Shown here piece by piece: positions 1 to 8,858 of a stretch of 64,000 bases of DNA. Origin of the DNA: JACDBE01 sp963714055 (GTDB taxonomy: Bacteria; Actinomycetota; Acidimicrobiia; Spongiisociales; UBA5794); contig OY970227.1 of the NCBI GenBank assembly GCA_963714055.1, forward strand, positions 1,364,001 to 1,428,000. Direction: 5' to 3'. Numbering within the stretch: the stretch's first letter is position 1; every line of letters begins with the position of its first letter. The notes under the pieces were generated by a model. The model saw nothing but the letters and a program-made list of their open reading frames with translations, was not told the origin of the DNA and made no database searches. The position numbers and the translations under genes are program-made.

Positions 1-1
1 C

Positions 2-463
2 GCCAAGACCTACTCGGCGACGCTGCACACCAACCACGGCGACATCGACATCGTCTTCCACCCCGAGCATTCGCCGAACACGGTGAACAACTTCGTCACC
101 CTCGCCAGGGACGGCTTCTACGACGGGGTGATCTTCCACCGGGTGGTGCCGGGGTTCGTGGTCCAGGGCGGCGACCCCACAGGGACCGGCACCGGTGGGC
201 CCGGCTACAAGTTCCGCGACGAGCTCGACGGGCCCGGGACGTACTCCCGGGGCATGGTGGCGATGGCCAATGCAGGCCCCAACACGAACGGCTCGCAGTT
301 CTTCATCTGCCTCGCCGACGTCAAGCTCCCCCACTCGTACACGATCTTCGGCGAGGTGACATCGGGGATGGAGGTGGTCGATTCCATCGCCGCCGCCCCC
401 CGGAAGGGCGAGCAGCCGATCGACGACTGCGTCATCGACTCGGTGACGGTTACGGAGGGTTGA
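2..463 (+). CDS. Peptidyl-prolyl cis-trans isomerase, cyclophilin type (5' partial)
   Basis: The reading frame is open from the first bases of the window, so the start lies outside; 153 residues are visible. It is a cyclophilin that isomerises Xaa-Pro bonds. The catalytic segment FHRVVPGFVVQGGD and the later GSQFFICL block are the family signatures, with the conserved Phe-His-Arg and Gln-Gly-Gly present. An internal GTG at 83 is not the true start, because homology to the cyclophilin N-terminal strand (HGDIDIVF) continues upstream of it. The stop codon is followed directly by a dispersed palindromic repeat. No signal peptide can be judged because the N-terminus is missing. Confidence 0.93.
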   Translation, partial: AKTYSATLHTNHGDIDIVFHPEHSPNTVNNFVTLARDGFYDGVIFHRVVPGFVVQGGDPTGTGTGGPGYKFRDELDGPGTYSRGMVAMANAGPNTNGSQFFICLADVKLPHSYTIFGEVTSGMEVVDSIAAAPRKGEQPIDDCVIDSVTVTEG

Positions 464-534
464 CTCTCCTCCCCCTCAGGGGGAGGAGTGGCTGCGCACC
501 GGGCCGAAGGCCGGCAGGGCAGACGAGGAGGGGG
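464..534 (+). repeat. Dispersed palindromic repeat, family 1, copy 1
   Basis: A 71-base element beginning immediately after the cyclophilin stop codon. It has a 5' hairpin (CTCCTCCCCCT / AGGGGGAGGAG), a central part with GGCCGAAGGCC, and ends in GCAGACGAGGAGGGGG. Near-identical copies are at 7895-7965 and, inverted, at 56693-56763. Copies 1 and 3 both follow a TGA stop with no gap, so the element may act as a transcription terminator or mRNA 3' end structure. The rest of the gap, 535-599, shows nothing recognisable. Confidence 0.85.
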
Positions 535-599
535 CAGCTGCGACGTAACCGCTTCCGCCAAGATCAGTCGCATCAGTCGCCTGACCGGGCCGCCCGGCG

Positions 600-2060
600 T
601 CAGCCTCCCCCGGTGGCTCCCCCGCGGCCCATGAGCTGGCCCGGGCTGATCTGACCGGCCATCCAGTAGGGGCGGTCCTGGTCGAGACCGAGTTGGCGGA
701 CGATGTCATAGGCCGCCCAGCCGACCACGGCGCCGTACGTGGGGAACGACAGCGGCAGGTCGGCGAGCCGGTCGACGGTGAGCCCGGCGGCCATCCCGGC
801 GGTCACCAGCTGCACCGTGTCCACCGCCCGCTCGCCCACCACGTGGCACCCGAGGATCTCGCGGGTCCCCCGGTCGGCGATCAGCTTGCAGAATCCGCGT
901 TTGCGCCCGTCGATGATGCTGCGGGAGAAGGCGGCGTGATCCACCCGAGCCACCACCACGTCGTGTGAGGCGCGCGCCGCCGCCTCGGTGAGCCCTATCT
1001 GGGCGTACTCGGGGTCGGTGAAGCTGCCGAACGGCACCAGCTCGGGATCCATCGGGAACCGAGCCCCCTGGACCGCGTTCGAGGCGGCGTAGTAGCCCGA
1101 CCGGTAGGCGGTGGGCACCAGCATCACCTGGCCACAGATGTCGCCGGCCGCGAAGACGGCGGGATTCGAGGTCCGCTGGAACTCGTCCACCCGGACGTAG
1201 CCACGGCCATCGGTGTCGACCCCGGCCAGGTCCAGGCGGAGGTCGTCGGCGGCGGCGGCCCAACCCACCGCCATCACCACGAGCTCGGCAGTGACCTCCC
1301 GCGGCGCCCCCTGGTGGGTCATCCGCACCGTGACCCCGGAGCCGGACCGGTCGAAACCGGCGATGGTCACCGCCTCCATCACCTCCATCCCGTGCTCCAG
1401 GTAGGCGTCGCGGACCGCCGCCGAAACCTCCTCGTCCTCGGTGGGCAGGATGCGGGGACCCGCCTCCAGCAACGTGACCCGGGTGCCCAGGGCGTTGAAG
1501 ATCGACGCCACCTGGGCACCGGTCGCCCCCGAGCCCACCACCACCATCGAGCGAGGCAGGTCGGTGAGCCCCCAGGCGTCGGTGTGGGTGGCGGTGAACT
1601 CGATCCCGGGGATGGGCAGCGCCTTGGCCTTGCCGCCGGCACAGAGGATCACCTTGTCCCCTACGAACTCCCGACCCCCGGCGCACCGGAGGGCGTGATC
1701 GTCGATGAAGGCGGCATTGCCGGAATCTTCGAAGATCTCGACGCCGCACCGGTGGAGGTAGTCGTTCCTCCCGGCGACGAGGTCGTATTCCTCGACCACG
1801 GCGGACACCCGGCCGAGCAGAGCCGGGAAGTCGAGGCGAGGCCGGTCGACGACGATGCCGTACTCGCCGAACTGCTTGGCCTCGCGGGCGAGACGAGCCG
1901 CATAGGCCAGGGCCCGCACCGGGACCGGCCCGTCGTGGGCCGCCATCCCGCCCACCTTGTCCCGGGTCACCAACGCCGTCCTGGCACCGAGCTCACTGGC
2001 CCGACTGGCGGCGGCGACTCCGGCGGGGCCGCCCCCGACCACGATCACGTCGTGATGCAT
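600..2060 (-). CDS. FAD/NAD(P)-dependent oxidoreductase of the pyridine nucleotide-disulfide family, lacking the redox cysteines
   Basis: A 486-residue protein with the lipoamide dehydrogenase/mycothione reductase fold: FAD motif GGGPAG at residues 9-14, NAD(P) motif GSGATG mid-protein, second FAD contact AVFAAGD, and a C-terminal dimerisation domain. The site where the family has GGTCxNxGCxPSK reads GGMAAHDGPVPVR (residues 37-49), so both cysteines are absent, and the C-terminal His-Glu pair is also not seen. It therefore cannot use a disulfide mechanism; NAD(P)H:quinone reductase activity like mycobacterial LpdA is one option. ATG at 2060 was chosen because it opens the FAD strand and follows a GGAGGGATGG ribosome site; upstream extensions would overlap whiB. 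Confidence 0.85.
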   Translation of the reverse strand: MHHDVIVVGGGPAGVAAASRASELGARTALVTRDKVGGMAAHDGPVPVRALAYAARLAREAKQFGEYGIVVDRPRLDFPALLGRVSAVVEEYDLVAGRNDYLHRCGVEIFEDSGNAAFIDDHALRCAGGREFVGDKVILCAGGKAKALPIPGIEFTATHTDAWGLTDLPRSMVVVGSGATGAQVASIFNALGTRVTLLEAGPRILPTEDEEVSAAVRDAYLEHGMEVMEAVTIAGFDRSGSGVTVRMTHQGAPREVTAELVVMAVGWAAAADDLRLDLAGVDTDGRGYVRVDEFQRTSNPAVFAAGDICGQVMLVPTAYRSGYYAASNAVQGARFPMDPELVPFGSFTDPEYAQIGLTEAAARASHDVVVARVDHAAFSRSIIDGRKRGFCKLIADRGTREILGCHVVGERAVDTVQLVTAGMAAGLTVDRLADLPLSFPTYGAVVGWAAYDIVRQLGLDQDRPYWMAGQISPGQLMGRGGATGGG

Positions 2061-2145
2061 CCATCCCTCCGTCGTCCGCGCTGAGACCCGGGAACCTACC
2101 GGGTGATCGGGTCGACGGGTTCGGTTACGGGCTGCGCTCGGCGGT

Positions 2146-2427
2146 TCAGCTGGCCCGGCGCTGACGCTCACGCAGCCGGCGCCGCAGCCGGCGCCGCTCG
2201 GGAGCGGTCAGCCCACCCCAGATGCCCTCGGGCTGGTTGGTGGTGAGGGCGTAGTTGAGGCAGTTCTCCTGGACGGGGCAGATGGCGCAGATCGCCTTTG
2301 CCGGCGCAGCGGACTCCTCGTCCTCCCCGATGGGGAAGAAGAGCTCCAGGTCGGACCCGGAGCAGGCGGCGGCGTCGCGCCACCCCTCGTCCGGCTCCCA
2401 GACCAGGTCGTTGAGCGCCATCACCAT
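2146..2427 (-). CDS. WhiB-family iron-sulfur transcriptional regulator
   Basis: A 93-residue WhiB-like protein. The four cluster-binding cysteines are C22, C47, C50 and C56 (CxxC in the middle), followed by the GIWGG turn at 68-72 and an Arg-rich C-terminal DNA-binding tail. These proteins bind a [4Fe-4S] cluster and act with the main sigma factor; the family is restricted to actinobacteria. The first ATG is preferred over the one two codons later because GGAGG lies 9 bases before it. The downstream gene on the same strand is the cysteine-less flavoprotein, 85 bases away, so cotranscription is possible but not shown. I cannot assign it to a numbered WhiB subclass. Confidence 0.95.
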   Translation of the reverse strand: MVMALNDLVWEPDEGWRDAAACSGSDLELFFPIGEDEESAAPAKAICAICPVQENCLNYALTTNQPEGIWGGLTAPERRRLRRRLRERQRRAS

Positions 2428-2741
2428 GGGCGGTTGCCTCCATCCCTCTCACCGGGCTGGTAAGGCCCGGAGATGGTTCAACACCAACGCAACGCCGTGT
2501 GTTCCCGGGACGAATGCACCCACGAAACGGGGCACGGTGGCCGGGGGGGACGCACGAGCGCGCTTGCCAGGCCAGAGGTTAAGCACCGCCGGCGCCCATC
2601 GCCAGGAATTTCTTGCGAATTCTCCGCCGAATTGGCGCTACCGCCGGCCGACCGTCAGGTTGACGAGCCCGCCTTCGGGCAAGGTGGCGCCCGCGCCAAG
2701 GCCCAATGCGTGACGATCGCCGTGTCGGCTACCTTGCGGCG
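2428..2741. other. Intergenic region between divergent whiB and thioesterase genes
   Basis: About 310 bases without a supported gene. It must hold the whiB promoter and leader on the minus strand. A short hairpin CCGGGC-TGGTAA-GCCCGG is at about 2452-2470. The part around 2600-2640 is unusually AT-rich for this genome. The plus-strand promoter box TACCTT is at 2730-2735, immediately before the next gene. No RNA gene was recognised. Confidence 0.5.
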
Positions 2742-3182
2742 ATGCCGGACGTGCCCAGCTACCCATCCGATCATCGTGAGCTCGGGCTGTTCCTCGAGCG
2801 GTTCGGCGCCGACCGGCTCCCCGGCCGTCTCGGAATCGAGCTGGTCACCCTCGAGCACGGCCGGTGCACGATGCGAATGGAGCTGAAGCGCCACCACGAG
2901 GCCGCCAACGGCTACCTGCACGCCGCCAGCGTCGTCGCCATCGCCGACACCGCCGCCGGTTACGGCTCCATCGGGTCGCTCCCCGAAGGCGCCATCGGGT
3001 TCACCACGATCGAGCTGAAGTGCAACCACACCGGCACCGCCCTGACCGGATGGGTGGCCGCCGAGGCCACCATGGTGCACGGAGGACGGACCACGCAGAT
3101 CTGGGACGCCGTCGTGACCAACGAGGAGACCGGGCGCAGGTTGGGCCTCTTCCGCAACACGCAACTCGTCCTCTACCCCTGA
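2742..3182 (+). CDS. PaaI-like hotdog-fold thioesterase
   Basis: A 146-residue single-domain hotdog protein that probably hydrolyses acyl-CoA thioesters. The segment NGYLHAASVVAIADTAAGYGS corresponds to the helix and catalytic loop of PaaI-type thioesterases (family form xGxxHGGxxxxLxD), and the C-terminal strands fit the family. ATG at 2742 was chosen because TACCTT at 2730-2735 is a -10 box exactly 6 bases upstream, giving a leaderless transcript; an ATG at 2706 is possible but would add residues with no family match. The PPDK-like gene starts 3 bases after the stop, so the two are probably cotranscribed. The substrate is unknown. Confidence 0.8.
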   Translation: MPDVPSYPSDHRELGLFLERFGADRLPGRLGIELVTLEHGRCTMRMELKRHHEAANGYLHAASVVAIADTAAGYGSIGSLPEGAIGFTTIELKCNHTGTALTGWVAAEATMVHGGRTTQIWDAVVTNEETGRRLGLFRNTQLVLYP

Positions 3183-3185
3183 GCG

Positions 3186-5699
3186 ATGCGATTCGTCTGG
3201 CCCTTCGCCGACAGCCCCGGCGACGTGTCCGACCAGCTGGGCGTGCGAGGCCGGATGATGCGGGACCTGGCCCGGCTCGGGATGCCGGTGCCGGCGGGGT
3301 TCACCGTTTCCGATCTCGCCTGCCGTCGTTTCCTCGGGTCGGGTGAACTGCCCGCCCAGGCGTGGGATGAGATCGTCGCCGCCTCCCGGCGGGTGGCGGA
3401 GGAGGCGGCGGACGCCGGTCGGCCTCTCCTCATCGCGGTGCGGTCGAGCCCTCCGCTGCCCATGCCAGGCGTGCTCGCCCATTCCCTCTACCTCGGCATG
3501 ACCCCACCGCGGCAAGATGAGCTTGCTTCGTGGGCTTCGCCGGAGTTCGCCGTCGCATCCCGCATCGGGTTCCTCGCCGGGCTGGCCGGCCTGCGTCGGG
3601 TCCCACCCCACCTGCTCGATGCCGTCGCCGTCGACCCCGCTGCCATGGAACGGGTGGTCGTCGAGGAGTCGCAACGAGCCGTGCCCACCGATGCCCTCGG
3701 ACAGCTCCGGGAGGCCATCGAAGCCGTGTTCGCCTCGTGGGACGCCACCGGCGCCCGGCGCTGGAGACGCCGTCAGGGGATCGCCGACGAGGTCGGGACG
3801 GCGGTGGTCGTCCATCCCATGGTGTTCGGATCCGCCGGGGAGCGTTCCGGGAGCGGGGTCGCCTTCAGCCGCCACCCGGACACCGGCGAGCACCAGCCCG
3901 TGGTGCGCTTCGCCGCCGGAGCAGACCGCGCCCCGGAATCGGGGCTCGGCCCCTTCGACACGATGCAGGCAGACCTCGCCGAGGTGGCGAGCCGCCTGCA
4001 CGACATCGTCACCGGGCTCGACCGGGAGCTCGGCGACCTCGCCCGGGTCGACTTCGTCGTCGAGCGGGGAGACCTGTGGCTGATCGAGGCCCGGGCCGGC
4101 GAGAGGAGCTCCCGGGCGGCGGTCCAGATCGCCGTCGACCTGGTGAGCGCCGGTCGGATCGACCGGGGTGAAGCGCTGCTCCGGGTCGATCCCGCCGGCC
4201 TCGAGGACGTGCTCCACGACCGCCTGCTGCCCGGCCACCCTCCGCCCATCGCCATCGGCGGCGCCATCTCACCGGGGGCGGCCTCGGGGGCGATCGTGTT
4301 CGCCGCCGCCGACGCCCAGGCTGCTGCAGCCGGGACCGCGGGACCATCGATCCTGGTGATGCGGGAGACCAGCCCGGAGGACCTGGCCGGCGTGGTCGCC
4401 GCCGCCGGGGTGCTCACCAGCCACGGAGGAGGAACATCGCATGGCGCCGTGGTGGCCCGCGGCACCGGCACTCCGGCGGTCACCGCCGCCGAGATCGCCA
4501 TCGACCAGGATCTCGGCGAGGTCCGCGCCGGCGGCTCGGTGTTCCGCGCCGGCGACCTGCTCACCATCGACGGCACCACCGGCTCGGTCTACGCCGGGGT
4601 GTTGCCCATCGAGCCGGCGACCGCATCGGAGGCGCTGGAGACCCTGCTGGGCTGGGCCGACGAGACGCGGCGCCTCGAGGTCTGGGCCAACGCCGACCGT
4701 CCCGGCGACGCCGCCCTGGCCAGGGCGAACGGAGCCGAGGGCATCGGCCTCGTGCGCACCGAGTACATGTTCTCCGGCGACCGGCTCGAGGTGGTGCGGC
4801 GGATCATCCTCACCGACGACGAGCGCGACCGGTCGGCGGCACTGGACCGCCTGGAGGAACTGCAGATCGGCGACTTCGAGCGGCTGCTGTCACCGATGGA
4901 CGGGCTGTCCGTGGTGGTGCGGCTCCTCGACCCCCCGCTCCACGAGTTCCTTCCCGATCGCCGCGAGGTCGAGCGGCAGCTCCGGGCGGCGCAGACACGT
5001 GGCGACGACACCGCCCAGCTCGAGCGGCTCCGCGCCGCCGTCGACCAGTTCGAGGAGTCGAACCCGATGTTGGGCCTGCGAGGGGTCCGGCTGGCGGTGG
5101 TCATCCCCGAGATCTACCGGGTGCAGGTGCTGGCCGCCCTCGAGGCGGTGCGGCGCCGGCTCGACCAGGGCGGTGACCCCAGGCTGGAGCTGATGATCCC
5201 CCTCGTCGGGTCCGTGGAGGAGCTGCACCTCATCCGCGACATGATCGACGAGGAGGTGCACTACGCCGGGCGCCAGCTCGAGGTGACGGTGGGCACGATG
5301 ATCGAGCTGCCCAGAGCGGCACTGATCGCCGGTGAGCTGGCACTCCAATCCGACTTCTTCTCCTTCGGCACCAACGATCTCACCCAGACCACCCTGGGGA
5401 TCAGTCGCGACGACGCCGAGGAGGCCTTTCTGCGCACCTACCTGGAGCAGGGGATCATGCGCCGCGACCCGTTCGTGACCATCGACCGCGACGGCGTCGG
5501 TCGGCTGATCGAGCTGGCCATCGTCGAGGGTCGGCGGGTGAACCCCGAGCTGGTCGTCGGTGTGTGCGGGGAGCACGGCGGCGACCCGGCGTCGATCGCC
5601 TTCTTCCATCGGGTCGGGGTCGACTACGTCTCGTGCAGCATCCCCCGCCTCCCGATCGCCCGCCTCGCCGCCGCCCAAGCGGCGCTACGGGCGCGATGA
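3186..5699 (+). CDS. PEP-utilising enzyme related to pyruvate, phosphate dikinase, with divergent nucleotide-binding domain
   Basis: 837 residues with the PPDK order: N-terminal ATP-grasp domain, swivelling phosphohistidine domain, C-terminal PEP/pyruvate TIM barrel. The swivelling motif GGGTSHGAVVARG carries the catalytic His. The barrel has GIGLVRTEYMF, GTNDLTQTT, and the acid/base Cys in VCGEHGGDP, all as in PPDK. The N-terminus is shorter and altered: PPDK's GGKGANL reads GVRGRMM, so the ATP-contacting lysine is replaced by arginine; AVRSSPP-MPG is kept. PPDK interconverts pyruvate/ATP/Pi and PEP/AMP/PPi; whether this enzyme keeps that full reaction is uncertain. Cotranscribed with the upstream thioesterase (3-base gap). 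Confidence 0.82.
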   Translation: MRFVWPFADSPGDVSDQLGVRGRMMRDLARLGMPVPAGFTVSDLACRRFLGSGELPAQAWDEIVAASRRVAEEAADAGRPLLIAVRSSPPLPMPGVLAHSLYLGMTPPRQDELASWASPEFAVASRIGFLAGLAGLRRVPPHLLDAVAVDPAAMERVVVEESQRAVPTDALGQLREAIEAVFASWDATGARRWRRRQGIADEVGTAVVVHPMVFGSAGERSGSGVAFSRHPDTGEHQPVVRFAAGADRAPESGLGPFDTMQADLAEVASRLHDIVTGLDRELGDLARVDFVVERGDLWLIEARAGERSSRAAVQIAVDLVSAGRIDRGEALLRVDPAGLEDVLHDRLLPGHPPPIAIGGAISPGAASGAIVFAAADAQAAAAGTAGPSILVMRETSPEDLAGVVAAAGVLTSHGGGTSHGAVVARGTGTPAVTAAEIAIDQDLGEVRAGGSVFRAGDLLTIDGTTGSVYAGVLPIEPATASEALETLLGWADETRRLEVWANADRPGDAALARANGAEGIGLVRTEYMFSGDRLEVVRRIILTDDERDRSAALDRLEELQIGDFERLLSPMDGLSVVVRLLDPPLHEFLPDRREVERQLRAAQTRGDDTAQLERLRAAVDQFEESNPMLGLRGVRLAVVIPEIYRVQVLAALEAVRRRLDQGGDPRLELMIPLVGSVEELHLIRDMIDEEVHYAGRQLEVTVGTMIELPRAALIAGELALQSDFFSFGTNDLTQTTLGISRDDAEEAFLRTYLEQGIMRRDPFVTIDRDGVGRLIELAIVEGRRVNPELVVGVCGEHGGDPASIAFFHRVGVDYVSCSIPRLPIARLAAAQAALRAR

Positions 5700-5709
5700 G
5701 GGGCGGGTG

Positions 5710-6204
5710 CTACAGGTACTGGCCGGGCTGAGGGCGGCCGGACTGGTCGCCCGTCTCGAACGCTCGGCGGCTGCGCATCTCCTCGAGTTGGGCCGTGGCC
5801 GCCGCCTGCTGGCTCCAAAGCGATGCCTGGATGCCGTGGAACAGGCCCTCGAGCCAGCCCACCAGCTGAGCCTGGACGATGCGCAGCTCCGACTCGGTGA
5901 GGTGGGCGTCGCCCAACGGGACGAAGAAGCTCTCCATCTCGTCGGCGAGGTCGTCGCTCAGCGCCTCGCGCAGCTGGTCGATGGTGCGCTCGTAGATGCC
6001 GGCCAGCCTTCGCCGCCCGGCGTCGTCGAGCGGCGCGTGCCGGGCCTCGTCGAGCATGGCCCGCGTCATCGAGGCGATGCGGATCAGCTTGGACGGCTCG
6101 TGGATGACCCGCGAGCCGTCGTCCTCCTCTTCCTGCTCCGGCTCTTCGGCCATCACCTGAGGGGTCAGGTGCGGCGGCTCGGTCGGCGACTCGGCGTCGG
6201 TCAC
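5710..6204 (-). CDS. bpa: Bacterial proteasome activator Bpa (PafE)
   Basis: A 164-residue ATP-independent activator of the 20S proteasome. The conserved helix AQLVGWLEGLFHGIQ matches Mycobacterium tuberculosis Rv3780, and the protein ends in Gly-Gln-Tyr-Leu, the HbYX-type tail that docks on the proteasome alpha ring. Its N-terminus is acidic and probably disordered. GTG at 6204 is the chosen start: TAAGCT at 6211-6216 sits 6 bases upstream, a leaderless arrangement. The organism is therefore expected to encode a 20S core, although no proteasome subunit gene lies in this window. The PPDK-like gene ends 10 bases away on the other strand. Confidence 0.95.
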   Translation of the reverse strand: MTDAESPTEPPHLTPQVMAEEPEQEEEDDGSRVIHEPSKLIRIASMTRAMLDEARHAPLDDAGRRRLAGIYERTIDQLREALSDDLADEMESFFVPLGDAHLTESELRIVQAQLVGWLEGLFHGIQASLWSQQAAATAQLEEMRSRRAFETGDQSGRPQPGQYL

Positions 6205-6238
6205 CGGGGCAGCTTACGCGTGCCGCTGTCGGCAGCGG

Positions 6239-7808
6239 TCAGGCGGTGTCGAACTCCACCAGGTGCCAGCCGGTGGCGCCGTCCGGGGCGGGTGGGCGGA
6301 CGGTATCGGTCTGGGTCTCGCCGGTGCCGTCGGTCGCCCGCACCTCACAGGTGTGCGGCGTGCCCGCCGCCACCTGGACGGTCGCCCGCCACTGAACCCA
6401 GGCGGCGTCACCCAGCGGCTCGGACACCTCCGCCTGCACCCAGTCGCCGCCATCGATCCGCACCTCGACGGCCGTGATGCCCTTGGTAGGCGCCCACGCC
6501 ACGCCGGCCATGACCAGCGGGCCCCCGTCGACGGTCGACCCCGGGCGCGGCACGTCGATGCGCGACTGGGTCTTGATCGGGGCCTCCTTCGCCCAGCCAC
6601 GCGGCACCCAGTAGGCGTCGAACGCATCCCAGGTGGTCAACTCGACCTCCGAGAGCCACTTGGTCGCCGAGACATAGCCGTACAGGCCGGGGACGACGAG
6701 GCGGGCAGGAAATCCATGGGCGGGCGGCAGCGGCTCGCCGTTCATGCCGACGGCGACCAGCGACCTCCGGTCGGCCAGCGCCACCTCCGTCGGGAAGCCG
6801 ACGGTGAACTCGTCGACCGAGCGCCCCACGATCTGGTCGGCCCCGGGCTGCACGCCGGCACGCTCGAGCAGGTCGGCCAGCGGCACGCCACTCCAGAGCG
6901 CGTTGCCGACCAGATCGCCTCCGACCTCGTTGGAGACGCACGAGAGCGTGACGTGCTCCTCGACCAGCGGCATGGCGAGCAGGTCGGCGTACGTCAGCGA
7001 GTACGGCCGGTCGACCATGCCGGTGAACGACATGCGTCCACGTGGCGACCTCGGGACGGGGGACGACCAGCGCGGTGTCGATGCGGTAGAACTCCTCGTT
7101 GGGGACCACGATCGGCGTCAGCCCGTCCACCGGGAACGAGGCCCCCGGCGGCACCGACGACACCGGGGCATCGGCCGGGGGAAGGGCGATGGCGTCCCGC
7201 ACGTCCTCGGAGCGGCGGATCACCAGGCTGCGGCCCACCACGCCCGAGACGGCGGCGACGGCGCCCACCCCGGCCACGCCGGCGACGAACCGGCGCCGGC
7301 CGCCGTCCCTCGGAACGCCGTCGGTGGGCTGCTCGGCCTCCCGGATCCGGTCGAGTTGCCGGTCGAGGACGAGACCTCCGATCGCCGCCGACCCGGCGAT
7401 GGCGAGCACGGTGGCGATCGGCTGGTACGACGGTTCCCCGAAGGCTGCGGCGATGCCGACGACGGCGAACCCGCCGAACGCCGCCGCGGTGACCCAACGC
7501 CGGTGTAGTGCCACGCGGCCGACGAAGAAGCCGAGGATGAGAGCGACGATCACGGTGCCCAACCCGAGGGCTGCCTTGTCGGCGGTGCCGAAGACCTGGA
7601 TGGCGAAGTCCTTGACTCCCGCCGGGACGTGGTCGATCACCCAGGAGCCGACCGCCGACACCGCCGAGGGCACCGTGTCGGTGAGGCCGGCGAGGAGCTC
7701 GGTCAGCCCGACGGCGAGCCCGGCCGACACCAGGCCGGCCCATCCGGCCCAGGTGCGGTTGGTCGCCGCCGTCCCCGGGATCGGTCGGGTCGCCACGCCT
7801 GTCTCCAT
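6239..7808 (-). CDS. Membrane-anchored molybdopterin oxidoreductase, sulfite-oxidase family (frameshifted)
   Basis: About 522 residues once a frameshift is repaired. The first 230 residues hold four hydrophobic helices and a further Arg-flanked hydrophobic segment; the remainder is a sulfite oxidase-type Moco domain with the Mo-ligand Cys in CVSNEVGG, then a C-terminal Moco dimerisation (Ig-like) domain. It probably acts outside the membrane. The frame changes at 7033: the minus strand reads TGGACGC-A-TGTCG, and removing that A restores Trp-Thr-Leu-Ser across the junction. I treat this as an assembly insertion, not a real break. ATG at 7808 precedes Glu-Thr-Gly and the first helix. Confidence 0.83.
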
Positions 7809-7894
7809 GAGGTGATTGAACCAGGCTCCAGCCGCATTGGTTCCCTGTAGCCCGCTTCTTTCGCCTTTGTTTCCCGCTCGACCTCCGTGTCTGT

Positions 7895-7965
7895 CTCTCC
7901 TCCCCCTATGGGGGAGGAGAGGCTGCGGCACCGGCCGAAGGCCGGCCGGGCAGACGAGGAGGGGG
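7895..7965 (+). repeat. Dispersed palindromic repeat, family 1, copy 2
   Basis: A 71-base copy of the element at 464-534, about 90% identical, again with CTCCTCCCCCT/AGGGGGAGGAG, GGCCGAAGGCC and GCAGACGAGGAGGGGG. Here it lies in the 307-base gap upstream of both the Moco oxidoreductase (minus) and the vapB-like gene (plus), not at a gene end. The rest of the gap, 7966-8115, contains a possible promoter for the antitoxin, TTGGTA-16-TACGCT at about 8079-8106, and no gene. Confidence 0.82.
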
Positions 7966-8115
7966 TTCCATGTCAAGAAGGCCTGGCATGCCAATCGGCT
8001 TCGCTTGCGACACGCGTCTCTGGGACCTACGTATGCCGCCGGGTCCTACGGCTACGCCAGGGCGGAGCCACTCCCCTTTGGTATGGCGACGCTGAGTGCT
8101 ACGCTGTGCCACGTA

Positions 8116-8373
8116 ATGGACGTTTCCGTGCGAGAGCTTCGCAACCACACCGGGAGGGTGATTGCAGCCATCGAGAGTGGTGAGCGTGTCGTGCTCACCG
8201 TCCACGGACGAGCGGTCGCCGACATCGTGCCGCATCGGGAGCGTGCCGAGCGGCGATCGAGTGATCGCCTGCTCGCCGAGCTCGGCGACATCGCCGAACT
8301 GGCGGCTCGCCTCGACGTCACCTCACCGGCCGATGACTTCGACGTCGGACTGACCACCGACGACATGGTGTGA
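8116..8373 (+). CDS. Phd/YefM-type antitoxin of a VapBC module
   Basis: An 85-residue antitoxin that would neutralise the toxin encoded downstream and repress the operon. The N-terminal half (VSVRELRNHTGRVIAAIESG, then VVLTVHGRAVADIVP) is the Phd/YefM dimer and DNA-binding fold; the acidic C-terminus would wrap the PIN toxin. ATG at 8116 opens this fold. The stop overlaps the toxin start by four bases (GTGA), the usual coupling of such pairs. A TACGCT -10 box at 8106-8111 region lies just upstream. Confidence 0.88.
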   Translation: MDVSVRELRNHTGRVIAAIESGERVVLTVHGRAVADIVPHRERAERRSSDRLLAELGDIAELAARLDVTSPADDFDVGLTTDDMV

Positions 8374-8771
8374 CCGGTTACCTGGTCGACACCAGCATCT
8401 TCATCGCCGCCGAGCAGCGCCGCCCGTTGGCGGAGCCCCCGGAGGGCGAAGCCCGGCTGTCGGTTGCCACGCTCACCGAGCTGCACGTCGGGGTGCTTCG
8501 AGCGGGCTCTGTGAAGCTGCGCACACTGCGTCAGCAGACGCTGGAGCAGGCCCGCCGGTTCATAGCCTTGCCGTATGACCAGGCGGTGGCCGAGCGCCTC
8601 GCCGAGTTTCTCGCCGCCGCCCGGTCGAAGCGGCGCCGATCCGGGGCGATGGACGCCATCATCGCCGCCACCGCCCTGGTGCACGACCTGACCGTGTGGA
8701 CACAGGACGACGATTTCGAGGTCCTGTCCGAGCTCCTCCCCCAGCTCCGCGTCCACCGCGACGCCTCGTGA
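8370..8771 (+). CDS. vapC: PIN-domain ribonuclease toxin VapC
   Basis: 133 residues with the PIN-domain acidic residues: Asp in VDTSIFI near the N-terminus, Glu in the TELHVG segment, and Asp in AMDAIIAATA followed by VWTQDDDFEVL. VapC toxins are Mg-dependent ribonucleases that cleave tRNA or rRNA. Start GTG at 8370 overlaps the antitoxin stop (GTGA). The last codons (FEVLSELLPQLRVHR) recur in a truncated form at 9741-9806, showing that a second vapC once lay nearby. Confidence 0.92.
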   Translation: MTGYLVDTSIFIAAEQRRPLAEPPEGEARLSVATLTELHVGVLRAGSVKLRTLRQQTLEQARRFIALPYDQAVAERLAEFLAAARSKRRRSGAMDAIIAATALVHDLTVWTQDDDFEVLSELLPQLRVHRDAS

Positions 8772-8858
8772 CAGTCACAACAGTCCTTGGTTCGAGATAG
8801 CCGCGTGGGCGGTGCCCAGGGGTTTCCACACGAGCCCTGCCGTGGCACAATTGTGGCC

